Source: Streptomyces sp. NBC_00239
Lineage (GTDB): Bacteria; Actinomycetota; Actinomycetes; Streptomycetales; Streptomycetaceae
DNA: 64,000 nucleotides
Direction: 5' to 3'
Assembly (NCBI RefSeq): GCF_036194065.1
Contig: NZ_CP108095.1
Location: 6,014,001 to 6,078,000, forward strand
Every line of letters starts with the position of its first letter. Position 1 is the first letter of the stretch. The position numbers were made by a program, and so were the translations under genes. A model generated the notes under the pieces. The model was not told the origin of the DNA. It did not search any database and saw only the letters and a list, made by a program, of their open reading frames with translations. Positions 44,558 to 54,732 of this stretch are shown here, piece by piece.

Positions 44558-44893
44558 GTGGCAAGTGGCAACGCGATCCGTGGAAGTCGGGTCGGAGCGG
44601 GGCCGATGGGCGAGGCGGAGCGCGGCGAGTCCGCGCCGCGCCTGCGCATCTCCTTCTGGTGCTCGAACGGGCACGAGACGCAGCCGAGCTTCGCCAGTGA
44701 CGCACAGGTGCCGGACACCTGGGACTGCCCGCGCTGCGGGTTCCCGGCCGGTCAGGACCGGGAGCATCCGCCCGCTCCGCCGCGTACCGAGCCCTACAAG
44801 ACGCACCTCGCCTACGTGCGGGAGCGGCGCACCGACGCCGACGGCGAGGCGATCCTCGCCGAGGCGCTCGCCAAGCTCCGCGGCGAGATCTGA
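44558..44893 (+). CDS. rbpA: RNA polymerase-binding protein, RbpA family
   Basis: A 111-residue actinobacterial transcription factor that binds RNA polymerase and principal sigma factors and stabilises open complexes. It begins with the RGSRVG element, has a zinc-ribbon-like core with C35, H39, C57 and C60 (FWCSNGHE; DTWDCPRCGFPAG), and ends with the sigma-interaction segment KTHLAYVRERRTDADGEAILAEALAKLR. This sequence resembles the RbpA-type protein encoded near secG in Streptomyces, which differs from the better studied RbpA of the sigma-R regulon, so the symbol denotes the family. GTG 44558 has GGGAG upstream. Flanked by terminators, it is monocistronic. Confidence 0.9.
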   Translation: MASGNAIRGSRVGAGPMGEAERGESAPRLRISFWCSNGHETQPSFASDAQVPDTWDCPRCGFPAGQDREHPPAPPRTEPYKTHLAYVRERRTDADGEAILAEALAKLRGEI

Positions 44894-44910
44894 CGCATGT
44901 GAGTGACCAC

Positions 44911-44952
44911 GGGCCCGTCCCGCGGAAGTGAAGACTTCCGCAGGCCGGGCCC
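44911..44952 (+). terminator. terminator after the RbpA-family gene
   Basis: An outer stem GGGCCCG/CGGGCCC encloses an inner 8-bp stem GCGGAAGT/ACTTCCGC with loop GAAG; TTGTGTTT follows. A strong two-part hairpin. Confidence 0.8.
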
Positions 44953-45034
44953 TTGTGTTTGTCGTGTGCGAAGCCACGCCCCTGATCCTTTAGGTTGGAG
45001 CACGGCGGGGCACAACAGGACGGGATGATTTGCT

Positions 45035-46699
45035 ATGGCCGAGATGAACGCAGGCGGTGGCCGTACCAGGCTCAACCGGACCCCCGAGTGGGCGGCTCTG
45101 GGCAAGCACCGCGAGCAACTGGGCGGCACGCACCTGCGGGAGCTGTTCGCGGGCGACCCGGGCCGCGGCTCCTCGTACACGCTGCAGGTCGGCGACCTGC
45201 ACATCGACTACTCGAAGCACCTGGTGACCGACGAGACGCTGGGGCTGCTGCGGGACCTGGCGGAGGCGACCGGGGTGGCCGCCCTCCGCGAGGCGATGTT
45301 CCGCGGCGAGAAGATCAACACCACCGAGGACCGGGCGGTCCTGCACACGGCGCTGCGGGCGCCCGCGGACGCCGAGATCGACGTGGACGGGGCCAACGTC
45401 GTCCCCGAGGTGCACGCGGTCCTCGACAAGATGGCGGCCTTCGCCGACCGGGTGCGGTCGGGGGAGTGGACCGGCCACACCGGGCGCCGGATCCGCACCG
45501 TCGTCAACATCGGCATCGGCGGCTCCGACCTCGGTCCGGCGATGGCGTACGAGGTGCTGCGGCCCTTCACGGACCGCGACCTGACGGTCCGCTTCGTCTC
45601 CAACGTGGACGGCGCCGACCTGCACGAGGCGCTGCGGGACCTGGACCCGGCCGAGACGCTGTTCGTCATCGCCTCCAAGACCTTCACCACCATCGAGACC
45701 ATCACCAACGCGACGTCCGCGCGCGGCTGGCTGCTGGACGGGCTCGGCGGAGACCGGGCCGCGGTCGCCAGGCACTTCGTGGCGCTGTCCACGAACGCCG
45801 GGAAGGTCTCGGAGTTCGGCATCGACACGGCCAACATGTTCGAGTTCTGGGACTGGGTCGGCGGCCGCTACTCCTACGACTCGGCCATCGGCCTGTCGCT
45901 GATGATCGCGATCGGCCCGGACCGCTTCCGCGAGATGCTCGCCGGCTTCCGGCTGGTCGACGAGCACTTCCGTACGGCGCCCCCGGAGGCCAACGCGCCG
46001 CTGCTGATGGGCCTGCTGGGCATCTGGTACGGGGAGTTCTTCGACGCGCAGGCGCACGCGGTACTGCCGTACAGCCACTACCTCTCGAAGTTCACCGCGT
46101 ACCTCCAGCAGCTCGACATGGAGTCCAACGGCAAGTCCGTGGACCGCGACGGCAATCCGGTGGACTGGCAGACCGGCCCGGTGGTGTGGGGCACGCCGGG
46201 CACCAACGGGCAGCACGCGTACTACCAGTTGATCCACCAGGGCACCAAGGTGATCCCGGCGGACTTCATCGGCTTCGCGCGGCCGGTCGCGGAGCTGGAG
46301 CCGGCGCTCGCCGCCCAGCACGACCTGCTGATGGCGAACTTCTTCGCGCAGACGCAGGCGCTGGCCTTCGGCAAGACGCCCGACGAAGTGCGGGCGGAGG
46401 GGGTGGCGGAGGAGCTGGTGCCGCACAAGACGTTCCTCGGCAACCACCCCACGACGACCATCCTGGCGTCGGAGCTCACCCCGTCGGTGCTGGGTCAGCT
46501 GGTCGCGCTGTACGAGCACAAGGTGTTCGTCCAGGGCGCGGTGTGGAACATCGACTCCTTCGACCAGTGGGGCGTCGAGCTCGGCAAGGTGCTCGCCAGG
46601 CGGGTGGAGCCGGCGCTGACCGAGGGGGCCGAGGTGCCGGGGCTGGACCCGTCCAGCGTTGCTCTGGTGGCCAAGTACCGGGAGCTGCGCGGGCGCTGA
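45035..46699 (+). CDS. pgi: glucose-6-phosphate isomerase
   Basis: A 554-residue PGI interconverting glucose 6-phosphate and fructose 6-phosphate. Signature motifs are [34 protein letters not shown] (phosphate-binding), the active-site [15 protein letters not shown] region, the catalytic Glu/His segment [20 protein letters not shown], and the C-terminal [18 protein letters not shown]. Length and motifs agree with the long E. coli-like form. Start ATG 45035 or ATG 45044; no strong ribosome site. It faces the pentose phosphate operon, whose last gene converges on it, so the genes for both branches of glucose-6-phosphate use meet here. Confidence 0.96.
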   Translation: MAEMNAGGGRTRLNRTPEWAALGKHREQLGGTHLRELFAGDPGRGSSYTLQVGDLHIDYSKHLVTDETLGLLRDLAEATGVAALREAMFRGEKINTTEDRAVLHTALRAPADAEIDVDGANVVPEVHAVLDKMAAFADRVRSGEWTGHTGRRIRTVVNIGIGGSDLGPAMAYEVLRPFTDRDLTVRFVSNVDGADLHEALRDLDPAETLFVIASKTFTTIETITNATSARGWLLDGLGGDRAAVARHFVALSTNAGKVSEFGIDTANMFEFWDWVGGRYSYDSAIGLSLMIAIGPDRFREMLAGFRLVDEHFRTAPPEANAPLLMGLLGIWYGEFFDAQAHAVLPYSHYLSKFTAYLQQLDMESNGKSVDRDGNPVDWQTGPVVWGTPGTNGQHAYYQLIHQGTKVIPADFIGFARPVAELEPALAAQHDLLMANFFAQTQALAFGKTPDEVRAEGVAEELVPHKTFLGNHPTTTILASELTPSVLGQLVALYEHKVFVQGAVWNIDSFDQWGVELGKVLARRVEPALTEGAEVPGLDPSSVALVAKYRELRGR

Positions 46700-46702
46700 C
46701 GT

Positions 46703-46752
46703 TCCGGGGCTCCGCCCCGGACCCCGCGCCCCAAACGCCGCCGGGGCCGGAT
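46703..46752. repeat. Streptomyces-type interspersed repeat after pgi
   Basis: GGGGCTCCGCCCCGGACCCC followed by CCCCAAACGCCGCCGGGGCCGG resembles the repeat cluster at 27909-28242 (GGGGCGGAGCCCC block and CAAACGCCGG core). Confidence 0.6.
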
Positions 46753-46783
46753 GATGCACCCCGCCCGGCCGGTGCACGCGAAA

Positions 46784-46811
46784 GGCCCCGCTCTCCGAGG
46801 GGAGCGGGGCC
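46784..46811. terminator. bidirectional terminator between pgi and pgl
   Basis: A perfect 10-bp stem GGCCCCGCTC/GAGCGGGGCC with an 8-nt loop between the convergent pgi and pgl genes. Confidence 0.8.
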
Positions 46812-46827
46812 CATCGCGCTTCCGTGC

Positions 46828-47610
46828 CTACGCGGAGGCCGGCGGGTAGAGCTGCGGCGGGAGTTGGGCGGCCGCAGCCCGGTCGAGCAGCCACAGCGTC
46901 CGGGTCCGTCCGTACGCGCCCGAGGCCGGTGCCTGGAGCTCGCCGGCGCCGCCGAGCGCGATGGCGACCGCGCCCGCCTTGTCCTGGCCCGCGGCGAGCA
47001 GCCACACCTCGCGGGCCGCCCGGATCGCCGGGAGGGTCAGCGAGATGCGGGTCGGCGGCGGCTTCGGGGCGCCGTGCACCCCGACGACCGTCCGCCCGGT
47101 CTCCCGCACCGCCGGGTGCCCCGGGAAGAGCGAGGCGACGTGCGTGTCCGGGCCCACGCCCAGCATCAGCACGTCGAACCGCGGCACCGGGCCGTGGTCC
47201 TCCGGGCCGGCCGCCGCCGCGAGCTCGTCGGCGTACGAGACCGCGGCCGCGTCCACGTCGGCGCCGTACGGGCCGTCCGAGGCGGGCATGACGTGCACCC
47301 GCGCCGGGTCGACCGGCACCGCGTCCAGCAGGGCCGCCCGGGCCTGGGTGTGGTTGCGCTCGGGGTCGTCCGCGGCGAGGTACCGCTCGTCCCCCCACCA
47401 CAGGTCCAGACGCGACCAGTCGACCGCGTCCCGGGCGGGCGCCGCGGCGAGGGCCGCGAGCAGCCCGTTGCCGTTGCGGCCGCCCGTGAGGACGACGGAC
47501 GCCGAGCCGCGCGCGGCCTGGGCGTCCACGATCTTCGTGATCAGCCGGGCCGCGGCGGCCTGCGCCATCAGGTCCTTGTCGCGGTGGACGACGACCTGGG
47601 GAGTCGTCAT
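46828..47610 (-). CDS. pgl: 6-phosphogluconolactonase
   Basis: A 260-residue DevB-type lactonase, the second step of the oxidative pentose phosphate pathway. It belongs to the glucosamine-6-phosphate isomerase fold: VVLTGGRNGNGLLAAL, LDLWWGDERYLAADDPERNH, LMLGVGPDTHVASLFPGHPA and RISLTLPAIRAAREVWLLAAGQDKA are all conserved. I chose ATG 47610, which matches homologues starting M-S/T-x-P-Q; GTG 47616 would overlap the opcA stop as GTGA. It is the last gene of tkt-tal-zwf-opcA-pgl. Confidence 0.95.
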   Translation of the reverse strand: MTTPQVVVHRDKDLMAQAAAARLITKIVDAQAARGSASVVLTGGRNGNGLLAALAAAPARDAVDWSRLDLWWGDERYLAADDPERNHTQARAALLDAVPVDPARVHVMPASDGPYGADVDAAAVSYADELAAAAGPEDHGPVPRFDVLMLGVGPDTHVASLFPGHPAVRETGRTVVGVHGAPKPPPTRISLTLPAIRAAREVWLLAAGQDKAGAVAIALGGAGELQAPASGAYGRTRTLWLLDRAAAAQLPPQLYPPASA

Positions 47611-47612
47611 GC

Positions 47613-48686
47613 TCACTTGGCGACCGCCTTCTTGGCGGCGGGCTTCGCCGTCTTGCGTGCGGGCGCGGACTCGGACGACGCGGCGGCGGACGCGTCCGCC
47701 GCCTGCTCGTCCGCGGTCCCGGCGGCCGCCGGCTCCGCCGCAGCGGGCGCCGCCTTCGCCTGGGCCGCCAGCCGCTCCACGCCGAACTTCACCGAGGACT
47801 CGTACGTGTTGTCCGGGTCCAGCCGGCGCAGCTCCTCCGCGAGCAGCTCGGCCGTGTCGCGGCGCTTGAGCGCCACCGCGCGGTCCGGCTGCCCCGGCAT
47901 GCACAGCGTGGCCAGCGAGCCGTCCGCCCGGTCCAGGACGATGGCGCCGTCCGAACTCTCCAGGCGTACGGCGGTCAGGCCCGGACCCCGCGACCGGGTC
48001 CGGCGGACCGGGACCTCCAGGCGGTCCGCCAGCCACATGGCCAGCAGCTCGCAGCTGGGGTTCTCGTCCTCGCCCTCGACGACCGCCGAGGTGACCCGCA
48101 CGGGCTGCTGGTCCAGGGCCGCGGCGAGCATCGAGCGCCACGGGGTGATCCGGGTCCAGGACAGGTCCGTGTCGCCCGGCGCGTACGCGGCCGCCCGCGC
48201 GGAGAGGGCCCCGATGGGGTCCTCGGCCGCGTAGGTGTCCGCGATGCGGCGCTGGCCGAGGGCGCCCAGCGGGTCGCCCGCGAGGTCCGCGGGCGCGCCC
48301 TCCGGCCACCAGACGACCACGGGGGCGTCCGGCAGCAGCAGCGGCAGGACGACGGACTGGGCGTGGTCGACCAGTTCGCCGTGCAGGCGCAGCACGACCG
48401 TTTCGCCGGTGCCCGAGTCGGTGCCGACGCGCACCTCCGCGTCGAGTCGCGCGTCCCGCCGGCTGCGGGGCGAGCGGCTGACGCGCTTGATCACGACGAT
48501 GATCCGCGAGGGGTGCTCGTGGGAGGCGTCGTTCGCCGACTTGAGCGCGTCGTACGCGTTCTCCTCGTCGGTGACGATCACCAGCGTGAGCACCATGCCG
48601 ATCGCCGGCGTCCCGATGTCCCGGCGGGCCTGCACCAGGGCGCTGTTGATCTTGCTGGACGTGGTCTCCGTCAGGTCGATCTTCAT
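47613..48686 (-). CDS. opcA: glucose-6-phosphate dehydrogenase assembly protein OpcA
   Basis: A 357-residue OpcA, the allosteric assembly partner of glucose-6-phosphate dehydrogenase in actinobacteria and cyanobacteria. Conserved segments are IGMVLTLVIVTDEENAYDAL, HPSRIIVVIKR, VLPLLLPDAPVVVWWPEGAP and LSWTRITPWRSMLAAALDQ. From about residue 300 the protein continues with an Ala/Glu-rich then Lys/Ala-rich tail ending [13 protein letters not shown], absent from short homologues. ATG 48686 overlaps the zwf stop (ATGA), so the two partners are made in fixed ratio. Confidence 0.95.
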   Translation of the reverse strand: MKIDLTETTSSKINSALVQARRDIGTPAIGMVLTLVIVTDEENAYDALKSANDASHEHPSRIIVVIKRVSRSPRSRRDARLDAEVRVGTDSGTGETVVLRLHGELVDHAQSVVLPLLLPDAPVVVWWPEGAPADLAGDPLGALGQRRIADTYAAEDPIGALSARAAAYAPGDTDLSWTRITPWRSMLAAALDQQPVRVTSAVVEGEDENPSCELLAMWLADRLEVPVRRTRSRGPGLTAVRLESSDGAIVLDRADGSLATLCMPGQPDRAVALKRRDTAELLAEELRRLDPDNTYESSVKFGVERLAAQAKAAPAAAEPAAAGTADEQAADASAAASSESAPARKTAKPAAKKAVAK

Positions 48687-50209
48687 GGCCGGCGCCAGCT
48701 CCGTCCGTCTCGTGCGAGCATCTCGTCCGCCTCGACCGGTCCCCAGGTGCCCGCCGGGTACTGCGCGGGCTTGCCGTGCTTGTCCCAGTACTGCTCGATC
48801 GGGTCGAGGATGTTCCAGGACAGCTCGACCTCCTGGTGGCGCGGGAAGAGGTTCGCGTCGCCGAGGAGCACGTCGAGGATGAGCCGCTCGTAGGCCTCCG
48901 GGCTGGACTCCGTGAACGACTCGCCGTACGCGAAGTCCATCGTCACGTCGCGGACCTCCATGGAGGTGCCCGGGACCTTGGAGCCGAAGCGCACCGTGAT
49001 GCCCTCGTCCGGCTGCACCCGGATGACCAGGGCGTTCTGCCCCAGTTCCTCGGTGGCGCCCGATTCGAACGGCAGGTACGGGGCGCGCTTGAAGATCACC
49101 GCGATCTCGGTGACGCGGCGGCCCAGCCGCTTGCCGGTCCGCAGGTAGAACGGGACCCCCGCCCAGCGGCGGTTGTTGATCTCCAGGCGGATCGCGGCGT
49201 ACGTGTCGGTCTTCGACTTGGGGTCGATGCCGTCCTCTTCGAGGTAGCCGACGACCTTCTCGCCGCCCTGCCACGCGCCCGAGTACTGGCCGCGCACGGT
49301 GTGCTTGCCCAGGTCCTCGGGGAGCTCGACGGCCGTGAGGACCTTGAGCTTCTCCGCCACCAGCGCCTTGGGGTGGAAGGAGCCGGGCTCCTCCATCGCC
49401 GTCAGCGCGAGGAGCTGGAGGAGGTGGTTCTGGATGACGTCGCGGGCCGCGCCGATGCCGTCGTAGTACCCGGCCCGGCCGCCGATGCCGATGTCCTCGG
49501 CCATGGTGATCTGCACGTGGTCCACATAGGACCGGTTCCAGATCGGCTCGAACATCGTGTTGGCGAAGCGGAGCGCCAGGATGTTCTGGACGGTCTCCTT
49601 GCCGAGGTAGTGGTCGATCCGGAAGACCTCGTCACGGGGGAAGACCTCGTGGACGATCTTGTTGAGCTCCTGCGCACTGGCCAGGTCGTGGCCGAACGGC
49701 TTCTCGATGACCGCGCGGCGCCAGGAGCCCTCCTTCTCGGCCAGCCCGTGCTTCTTGAGCTGCTGGACGACCTGGGGGAAGAACTTCGGCGGCACGGACA
49801 GGTAGAAGGCGAAGTTGCCGCCCGTTCCCTGCTGCTTGTCGAGCTCTTCGATCGTCGCCTTCAGCGTCTCGAACGCCGTGTCGTCGTCGAAGTCGCCCTG
49901 CACGAACCGGCAGCCCTGGACGAGCTGCTGCCAGACCTCTTCCCGGAACGGCGTACGGGAGTGCTCCTTGACGGCCTCGTAGACCTCCTGCGCGAAGTCC
50001 TCGTGTTCCCACTCGCGGCGGGCGAAGCCGATGAGGGAGAAGCCCGGCGGCAGCAACCCGCGGTTGGCCAGGTCGTAGACGGCCGGCATCAGCTTCTTGC
50101 GCGAGAGGTCGCCCGTAACGCCGAAAATGACCAGGCCGGACGGCCCCGCGATGCGCGGGAGCCGCCGGTCCTGTGCGTCACGAAGCGGGTTCGCTCCGTT
50201 TACAGACAA
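48683..50209 (-). CDS. zwf: glucose-6-phosphate 1-dehydrogenase
   Basis: A 508-residue G6PDH, the committing step of the oxidative pentose phosphate pathway. It shows the nucleotide-binding GLVIFGVTGDLSRKKLMPAVYDLA, the active-site RIDHYLGKETVQNI, EKPFGHD, and RWAGVPFYLRTGKRL. The start is a rare TTG at 50209 (LSVNGANPLRDAQDRRLPRI), set by similarity to known Streptomyces Zwf N-termini and by GGAGG at 50219-50223, inside the end of tal. It is 5 bp downstream of tal and overlaps opcA by 4 bp. Confidence 0.96.
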   Translation of the reverse strand: MSVNGANPLRDAQDRRLPRIAGPSGLVIFGVTGDLSRKKLMPAVYDLANRGLLPPGFSLIGFARREWEHEDFAQEVYEAVKEHSRTPFREEVWQQLVQGCRFVQGDFDDDTAFETLKATIEELDKQQGTGGNFAFYLSVPPKFFPQVVQQLKKHGLAEKEGSWRRAVIEKPFGHDLASAQELNKIVHEVFPRDEVFRIDHYLGKETVQNILALRFANTMFEPIWNRSYVDHVQITMAEDIGIGGRAGYYDGIGAARDVIQNHLLQLLALTAMEEPGSFHPKALVAEKLKVLTAVELPEDLGKHTVRGQYSGAWQGGEKVVGYLEEDGIDPKSKTDTYAAIRLEINNRRWAGVPFYLRTGKRLGRRVTEIAVIFKRAPYLPFESGATEELGQNALVIRVQPDEGITVRFGSKVPGTSMEVRDVTMDFAYGESFTESSPEAYERLILDVLLGDANLFPRHQEVELSWNILDPIEQYWDKHGKPAQYPAGTWGPVEADEMLARDGRSWRRP

Positions 50210-50214
50210 AATGC

Positions 50215-51333
50215 TCAGGCCTCCGTGGGGGCGAGGCGCGCGAGCTCCGCCTCGGTCGACTTCAGCAGGTCGTTCCAGGACTGCTCGAACTTCTCGACGC
50301 CCTCGTCTTCGAGCAGCTGAACGACATCGTCGTACGAGATGCCCAGCTTCGCGACCGCGTCGAGCTCCGCGCGGGACTGCGCGTAGGTGCCGCGGATGGT
50401 GTCGCCGGAGACCTCGCCGTGGTCGGCGGTGGCCTCCAGGGTGCCCTCGGGCATGGTGTTCACGGTGCCGGGGGCGACCAGGTCCACCACGTACAGGGTG
50501 TCCTTGTACGACGGGTCCTTGACGCCGGTCGAGGCCCACAGCGGACGCTGCTTGTTGCCCTGCGCCTTGTCCAGCGCGGCCCAGCGGTCGGAGGAGAAGA
50601 CCTCCTCGAAGGCCTCGTAGGCCAGACGGGCGTTGGCGAGCGCCGCCTTGCCCTTGAGGGCCTTGGCCTCGTCGGTGCCGACGCCGTCGAGGCGCTTGTC
50701 GATCTCGGAGTCCACGCGGGACACGAAGAAGGACGCGACCGAGTGGATCTTGGAGAGGTCCAGGCCGGCGGCCTTGGCCTTCTCCAGGCCCGCCAGGTAG
50801 GCGTCCATGACCTCGCGGTAGCGCTCCAGCGAGAAGATCAGCGTGACGTTGACGCTGATGCCCTTGCCGATGACCTCGGTGATCGCCGGCAGGCCGGCCT
50901 TGGTCGCCGGGATCTTGATGAGCGTGTTCGGGCGGTCCACCAGCCACGCGAGCTGCTTGGCCTCGGCGATGGTCGCCGCGGTGTCGTGCGCCAGGCGCGG
51001 GTCGACCTCGATGGAGACCCGGCCGTCCTGGCCCTGCGTCGCGTCGTAGACGGGGCGCAGGATGTCGGCGGCGTCACGGACGTCCGCCGTCGTGATCATG
51101 CGGATGGCCTCGTCCACGGTGACCTTGCGGGCCGCGAGGTCGGCGAGCTGCTGGCCGTAGCCCTCGCCGCCGCTGATGGCCTTCTGGAAGATCGCCGGGT
51201 TGGTGGTGACACCGACCACGTGCTGCTGGTCGATCAGCTCGGCGAGGTTGCCGGAGGTGATCCGCTTGCGGGACAGGTCGTCCAGCCAGATCGCCACGCC
51301 CTCGTCGGAGAGGCGCTTGAGTGCGTCTGTCAT
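50215..51333 (-). CDS. tal: transaldolase
   Basis: A 372-residue transaldolase of the actinobacterial (TalB-type-4) length, transferring a dihydroxyacetone unit between sugar phosphates in the non-oxidative pentose phosphate pathway. Motifs are [15 protein letters not shown], the [13 protein letters not shown] strand with the Schiff-base lysine region, [11 protein letters not shown] and [18 protein letters not shown] 51333 has AGGAGAT 13 nt upstream. It lies 35 bp downstream of tkt. Its last codons carry the ribosome-binding site of zwf. Confidence 0.96.
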   Translation of the reverse strand: MTDALKRLSDEGVAIWLDDLSRKRITSGNLAELIDQQHVVGVTTNPAIFQKAISGGEGYGQQLADLAARKVTVDEAIRMITTADVRDAADILRPVYDATQGQDGRVSIEVDPRLAHDTAATIAEAKQLAWLVDRPNTLIKIPATKAGLPAITEVIGKGISVNVTLIFSLERYREVMDAYLAGLEKAKAAGLDLSKIHSVASFFVSRVDSEIDKRLDGVGTDEAKALKGKAALANARLAYEAFEEVFSSDRWAALDKAQGNKQRPLWASTGVKDPSYKDTLYVVDLVAPGTVNTMPEGTLEATADHGEVSGDTIRGTYAQSRAELDAVAKLGISYDDVVQLLEDEGVEKFEQSWNDLLKSTEAELARLAPTEA

Positions 51334-51368
51334 GAGAGTTGCATCTCCTACTAGTTCTGGTGCCGGTG

Positions 51369-53477
51369 TCAGCGCGCGTCGGCGGCGGCTGCGAGCGATG
51401 CGCGGGCGGCGGCGGTCACGGCCTCGGCGGTGAAGCCGAACTCCCGGAACAGCACCTTCGCGTCGGCCGAGGCTCCGAAGTGCTCCAGCGACACGATCCG
51501 GCCCGCGTCGCCCACGTAGCGGTGCCAGGTCAGGCCGATGCCGGCCTCGACGGCCACGCGGGCCTTGACCGACGGCGGCAGGACGCTGTCCTTGTACGCC
51601 TGGTCCTGCTCCTCGAACCACTCGACGCACGGCATCGAGACCACGCGGGTCGGCACGCCGTCGGCCTGGAGGGCCTCGCGGGCGGCGACGGCGAGCTGGA
51701 CCTCGGAGCCGGTGCCGATGAGGACGACCTCGGCGGCGGCGGTCTTCCCGTCGGGGCCCTCGGCCTCGAACAGCACGTAGCCGCCCTTGGCCGTGTCCTC
51801 GTTCGGGGCGTACGTCGGAACGCCCTGGCGGGTGAGCGCCAGGCCGTGCGGGGCGCCCTTGCCGAACACCTTGGTGTGGCGCTTGAGGATCTCGCGCCAG
51901 ACGAGGGCGGTCTCGTTCGCGTCCGCCGGACGGACCACGTTCAGGCCCGGGATGGCGCGCAGCGCGGCGAGGTGCTCGACCGGCTGGTGGGTCGGGCCGT
52001 CCTCGCCGAGGCCGATGGAGTCGTGCGTCCACACGTACGTCACCGGCAGGTGCATCAGCGCGGACAGGCGGACGGCGTTGCGCATGTAGTCGGAGAACAC
52101 CAGGAAGGTGCCGCCGTAGATGCGGGTGTGGCCGTGCAGCGCGATGCCGTTCATGGCCGCGGCCATGGCGTGCTCGCGGATGCCGAAGTGGATGGTCCGG
52201 CCGTACGGGTCGGCCTCCGGCAGCGGGTTGCCCACCGGCAGGAACGAGGAGTTCTTGTCGATCGTGGTGTTGTTGGAGCCGGCCAGGTCGGCCGAGCCGC
52301 CCCACAGCTCCGGGATGACCGCGCCGAGGGCGCCGAGCACCTTGCCGGAGGCGGCGCGGGTGGCGACGCCCTTGCCGGGCTCGAAGACGGGGAGCTCGCC
52401 CTCCCAGCCCTCGGGCAGCTCGTTGGCCTGGATGCGGTCGAACTGCGCGGCGCGCTCCGGGTTGGCGGTGCGCCAGGCGGAGAAGTCCTTCTCCCAGGCG
52501 GCCTTGGCCTCGCGGCCGCGGTCGAGAGCCTTGCGGGCGTGGGCGATGACCTCGTCGGAGACCTCGAAGGTCTGCTCCGGGTCGAAGCCGAGGACCCGCT
52601 TGGTGGCCGCGACCTCGTCGTCGCCGAGCGCCGAGCCGTGCGAGGCCTCGGTGCCCTGGGCGTGCGGGGCCGGCCAGGCGATGATCGAGCGCATCGCGAT
52701 GAAGGAGGGGCGCTCGGTCTCGGCCTTGGCGGCCTGGAGGGCGGCGAACAGCGCCTTCGGGTCGAGGTCGCCGTTCTCCTGCTGCGCGACGCGCTGGACG
52801 TGCCAGCCGTACGCCTCGTACCGCTTGAGGGTGTCCTCGGAGACGGCCGTCTCGGTGTCGCCCTCGATGGAGATGTGGTTGTCGTCCCACAGCAGCACCA
52901 GGTTGCCGAGCTTCTGGTGGCCGGCCAGCGCGGACGCCTCGTGGGAGATGCCCTCCTGGAGGCAGCCGTCGCCCGCGATCGCGTAGACCATGTGGTCGAA
53001 CGGGGAGGTGCCCGCGGCGGCCTCCGGGTCGAACAGGCCGCGCTCGTAGCGGGCGGCCATGGCCATGCCCACCGCGTTGGCGATGCCCTGGCCCAGCGGG
53101 CCGGTGGTGGTCTCGACGGCGGCCGTGTGGCCGTACTCCGGGTGGCCGGGGGTCTTGGAGCCCCAGGTGCGGAACGCCTTGAGGTCGTCCAGCTCCAGGC
53201 CGAAGCCGCCCAGGTAGAGCTGGGTGTAAAGAGTGAGGGACGAGTGCCCCGCGGAGAGCACGAAGCGGTCGCGGCCGACCCACTCATGGTCCGCCGGGTC
53301 GTGCCGCATCACCTTCTGGAAGAGGGTGTACGCGGCGGGGGCCAGGCTCATCGCCGTACCGGGGTGGCCGTTTCCGACCTTCTGGACCGCGTCAGCGGCC
53401 AGGATGCGGGCGGTGTCGACGGCCCGCTGGTCCAGTTCGGTCCAGTCGAGCTCTGTGCTGGTCGGCTTGGTGCTCAC
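51369..53477 (-). CDS. tkt: transketolase
   Basis: A 702-residue thiamine-diphosphate enzyme moving two-carbon units between sugar phosphates. The substrate- and cofactor-binding motifs are [29 protein letters not shown], the ThDP motif [14 protein letters not shown]...[18 protein letters not shown] and the [20 protein letters not shown] loop. GTG 53477 starts the gene ([10 protein letters not shown]), with GAGAGGAG upstream. It is the first gene of the pentose phosphate operon tkt-tal-zwf-opcA-pgl and is divergent from ctaB across 289 bp. Confidence 0.97.
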   Translation of the reverse strand: MSTKPTSTELDWTELDQRAVDTARILAADAVQKVGNGHPGTAMSLAPAAYTLFQKVMRHDPADHEWVGRDRFVLSAGHSSLTLYTQLYLGGFGLELDDLKAFRTWGSKTPGHPEYGHTAAVETTTGPLGQGIANAVGMAMAARYERGLFDPEAAAGTSPFDHMVYAIAGDGCLQEGISHEASALAGHQKLGNLVLLWDDNHISIEGDTETAVSEDTLKRYEAYGWHVQRVAQQENGDLDPKALFAALQAAKAETERPSFIAMRSIIAWPAPHAQGTEASHGSALGDDEVAATKRVLGFDPEQTFEVSDEVIAHARKALDRGREAKAAWEKDFSAWRTANPERAAQFDRIQANELPEGWEGELPVFEPGKGVATRAASGKVLGALGAVIPELWGGSADLAGSNNTTIDKNSSFLPVGNPLPEADPYGRTIHFGIREHAMAAAMNGIALHGHTRIYGGTFLVFSDYMRNAVRLSALMHLPVTYVWTHDSIGLGEDGPTHQPVEHLAALRAIPGLNVVRPADANETALVWREILKRHTKVFGKGAPHGLALTRQGVPTYAPNEDTAKGGYVLFEAEGPDGKTAAAEVVLIGTGSEVQLAVAAREALQADGVPTRVVSMPCVEWFEEQDQAYKDSVLPPSVKARVAVEAGIGLTWHRYVGDAGRIVSLEHFGASADAKVLFREFGFTAEAVTAAARASLAAAADAR

Positions 53478-53766
53478 CGTGGGTCAGGGCTCCTCTCCCA
53501 ATGTCTGAGAACCGGTGACGGACGGTGCACCGGCTGCGATTCCGAGCCTACCCCCGCGGCGGCGTGCAGCTATTCGAGTGCTCGCCGCCGCCGCGTCCGG
53601 ATATCGGAGCCGGGGTTACGGCTCCCGGCCCAACACGACGCCACCCCCGCGCGGGGCCACGTATGGGCAACGTCTAGAGTGGCGTGGTACGCGCAAGCCT
53701 CACGGGACGTTCACATGATGGACGGGCCTTGCGGGAGCTTGCTGGGAGTCTCTGTCAGGGGTGTGC
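53478..53766. promoter_or_regulatory. divergent promoter region of tkt and ctaB
   Basis: 289 bp without a gene. For ctaB, TAGAGT at 53675-53680 is a fair -10. For tkt, TAGGCT on the minus strand (53546-53551 region) is a fair -10. Neither has a convincing -35. I see no clear operator. Confidence 0.35.
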
Positions 53767-54708
53767 GTGACGGCCGTCGAATCCCGTCCAGCGGGGGTAC
53801 TCGGGACGAGCCCCGATCACCGGCCGTTCGGGGCCCGGGTCATGGCTTTCGTGGCTTTGACCAAGCCGCGGATCATCGAACTTCTGCTGATCACCACAGT
53901 GCCGGTGATGTTCCTCGCCGAACAGGGCGTGCCGTCGCTCTGGCTGGTCTTCGCGACCTGCTTCGGCGGTTACCTGTCCGCGGGCGGCGCCAACGCGCTG
54001 AACATGTACATCGACCGCGACATCGACGCGCTGATGGACCGCACGGCCCAGCGTCCGCTGGTGACCGGCATGGTCAGTCCGCGCGAATCGCTGGTCTTCG
54101 GCATCACGCTCGGCGTGATCTCGACGCTGTGGTTCGGACTGCTCGTCAACTGGCTGTCCGCCGCGCTCGCCCTCGGCGCGCTGCTCTTCTACGTCGTCGT
54201 CTACACGATGCTGCTGAAGCGGCGTACCGCCCAGAACATCGTCTGGGGCGGCATCGCGGGCTGCATGCCGGTGCTCATCGGCTGGTCCTCGGTCAAGAAC
54301 GAGGTCTCCTGGGCCGCGGTCATCCTCTTCCTCGTCATCTTCTTCTGGACGCCGCCGCACTACTGGCCGCTGTCCATGAAGGTGAAGGACGACTACGCCC
54401 GGGTCGGCGTGCCGATGCTCCCGGTCGTGGCCGGCAACACGGTCGTGGCCCGGCAGATCGTCCTCTACAGCTGGGTGATGGTCGCCGTCTCGCTGCTGCT
54501 GACCCCGCTCGGCTACACCGGCTGGTTCTACACGTCGGTCGCGCTGGTGGCCGGCGGCTGGTGGCTGTGGGAGGCGCACGCGCTGCAGGCGCGGGCCAAG
54601 GCCGGGATCACGGGCGCGAAGCTCAAGGAGATGCGCCTGTTCCACTGGTCCATCACCTATGTGTCGCTGCTCTTCGTGGCGGTGGCCGTGGATCCCTTCC
54701 TCCGTTGA
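53767..54708 (+). CDS. ctaB: protohaem IX farnesyltransferase (haem O synthase)
   Basis: A 313-residue UbiA-family prenyltransferase adding farnesyl to haem B to make haem O for cytochrome oxidase. About eight or nine membrane helices surround the prenyl-diphosphate motif [15 protein letters not shown] (N-x3-D-x3-D), the [13 protein letters not shown]-terminal element and the second Asp-rich loop [16 protein letters not shown] chose GTG 53767, which has AGGGG 6 nt upstream; GTG 53761 is also in frame. The haem A synthase gene ctaA lies 2.6 kb away on the other strand, so both steps of haem A synthesis are encoded here. Confidence 0.95.
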   Translation: MTAVESRPAGVLGTSPDHRPFGARVMAFVALTKPRIIELLLITTVPVMFLAEQGVPSLWLVFATCFGGYLSAGGANALNMYIDRDIDALMDRTAQRPLVTGMVSPRESLVFGITLGVISTLWFGLLVNWLSAALALGALLFYVVVYTMLLKRRTAQNIVWGGIAGCMPVLIGWSSVKNEVSWAAVILFLVIFFWTPPHYWPLSMKVKDDYARVGVPMLPVVAGNTVVARQIVLYSWVMVAVSLLLTPLGYTGWFYTSVALVAGGWWLWEAHALQARAKAGITGAKLKEMRLFHWSITYVSLLFVAVAVDPFLR

Positions 54709-54719
54709 TTACTCACCGG

Positions 54720-54725
54720 TAGCAT
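54720..54725 (+). promoter_or_regulatory. -10 box of a probable leaderless promoter
   Basis: TAGCAT lies 7 nt before the ATG at 54733 with no Shine-Dalgarno, within the 24-bp gap after ctaB. Confidence 0.4.
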
Positions 54726-54732
54726 GTTGTCC

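Noticed and set aside
51339-54722. Plus-strand 1127-codon frame opposite tkt running into ctaB
   Set aside because: Antisense frame of tkt; ctaB is the real gene at the end, in another frame.
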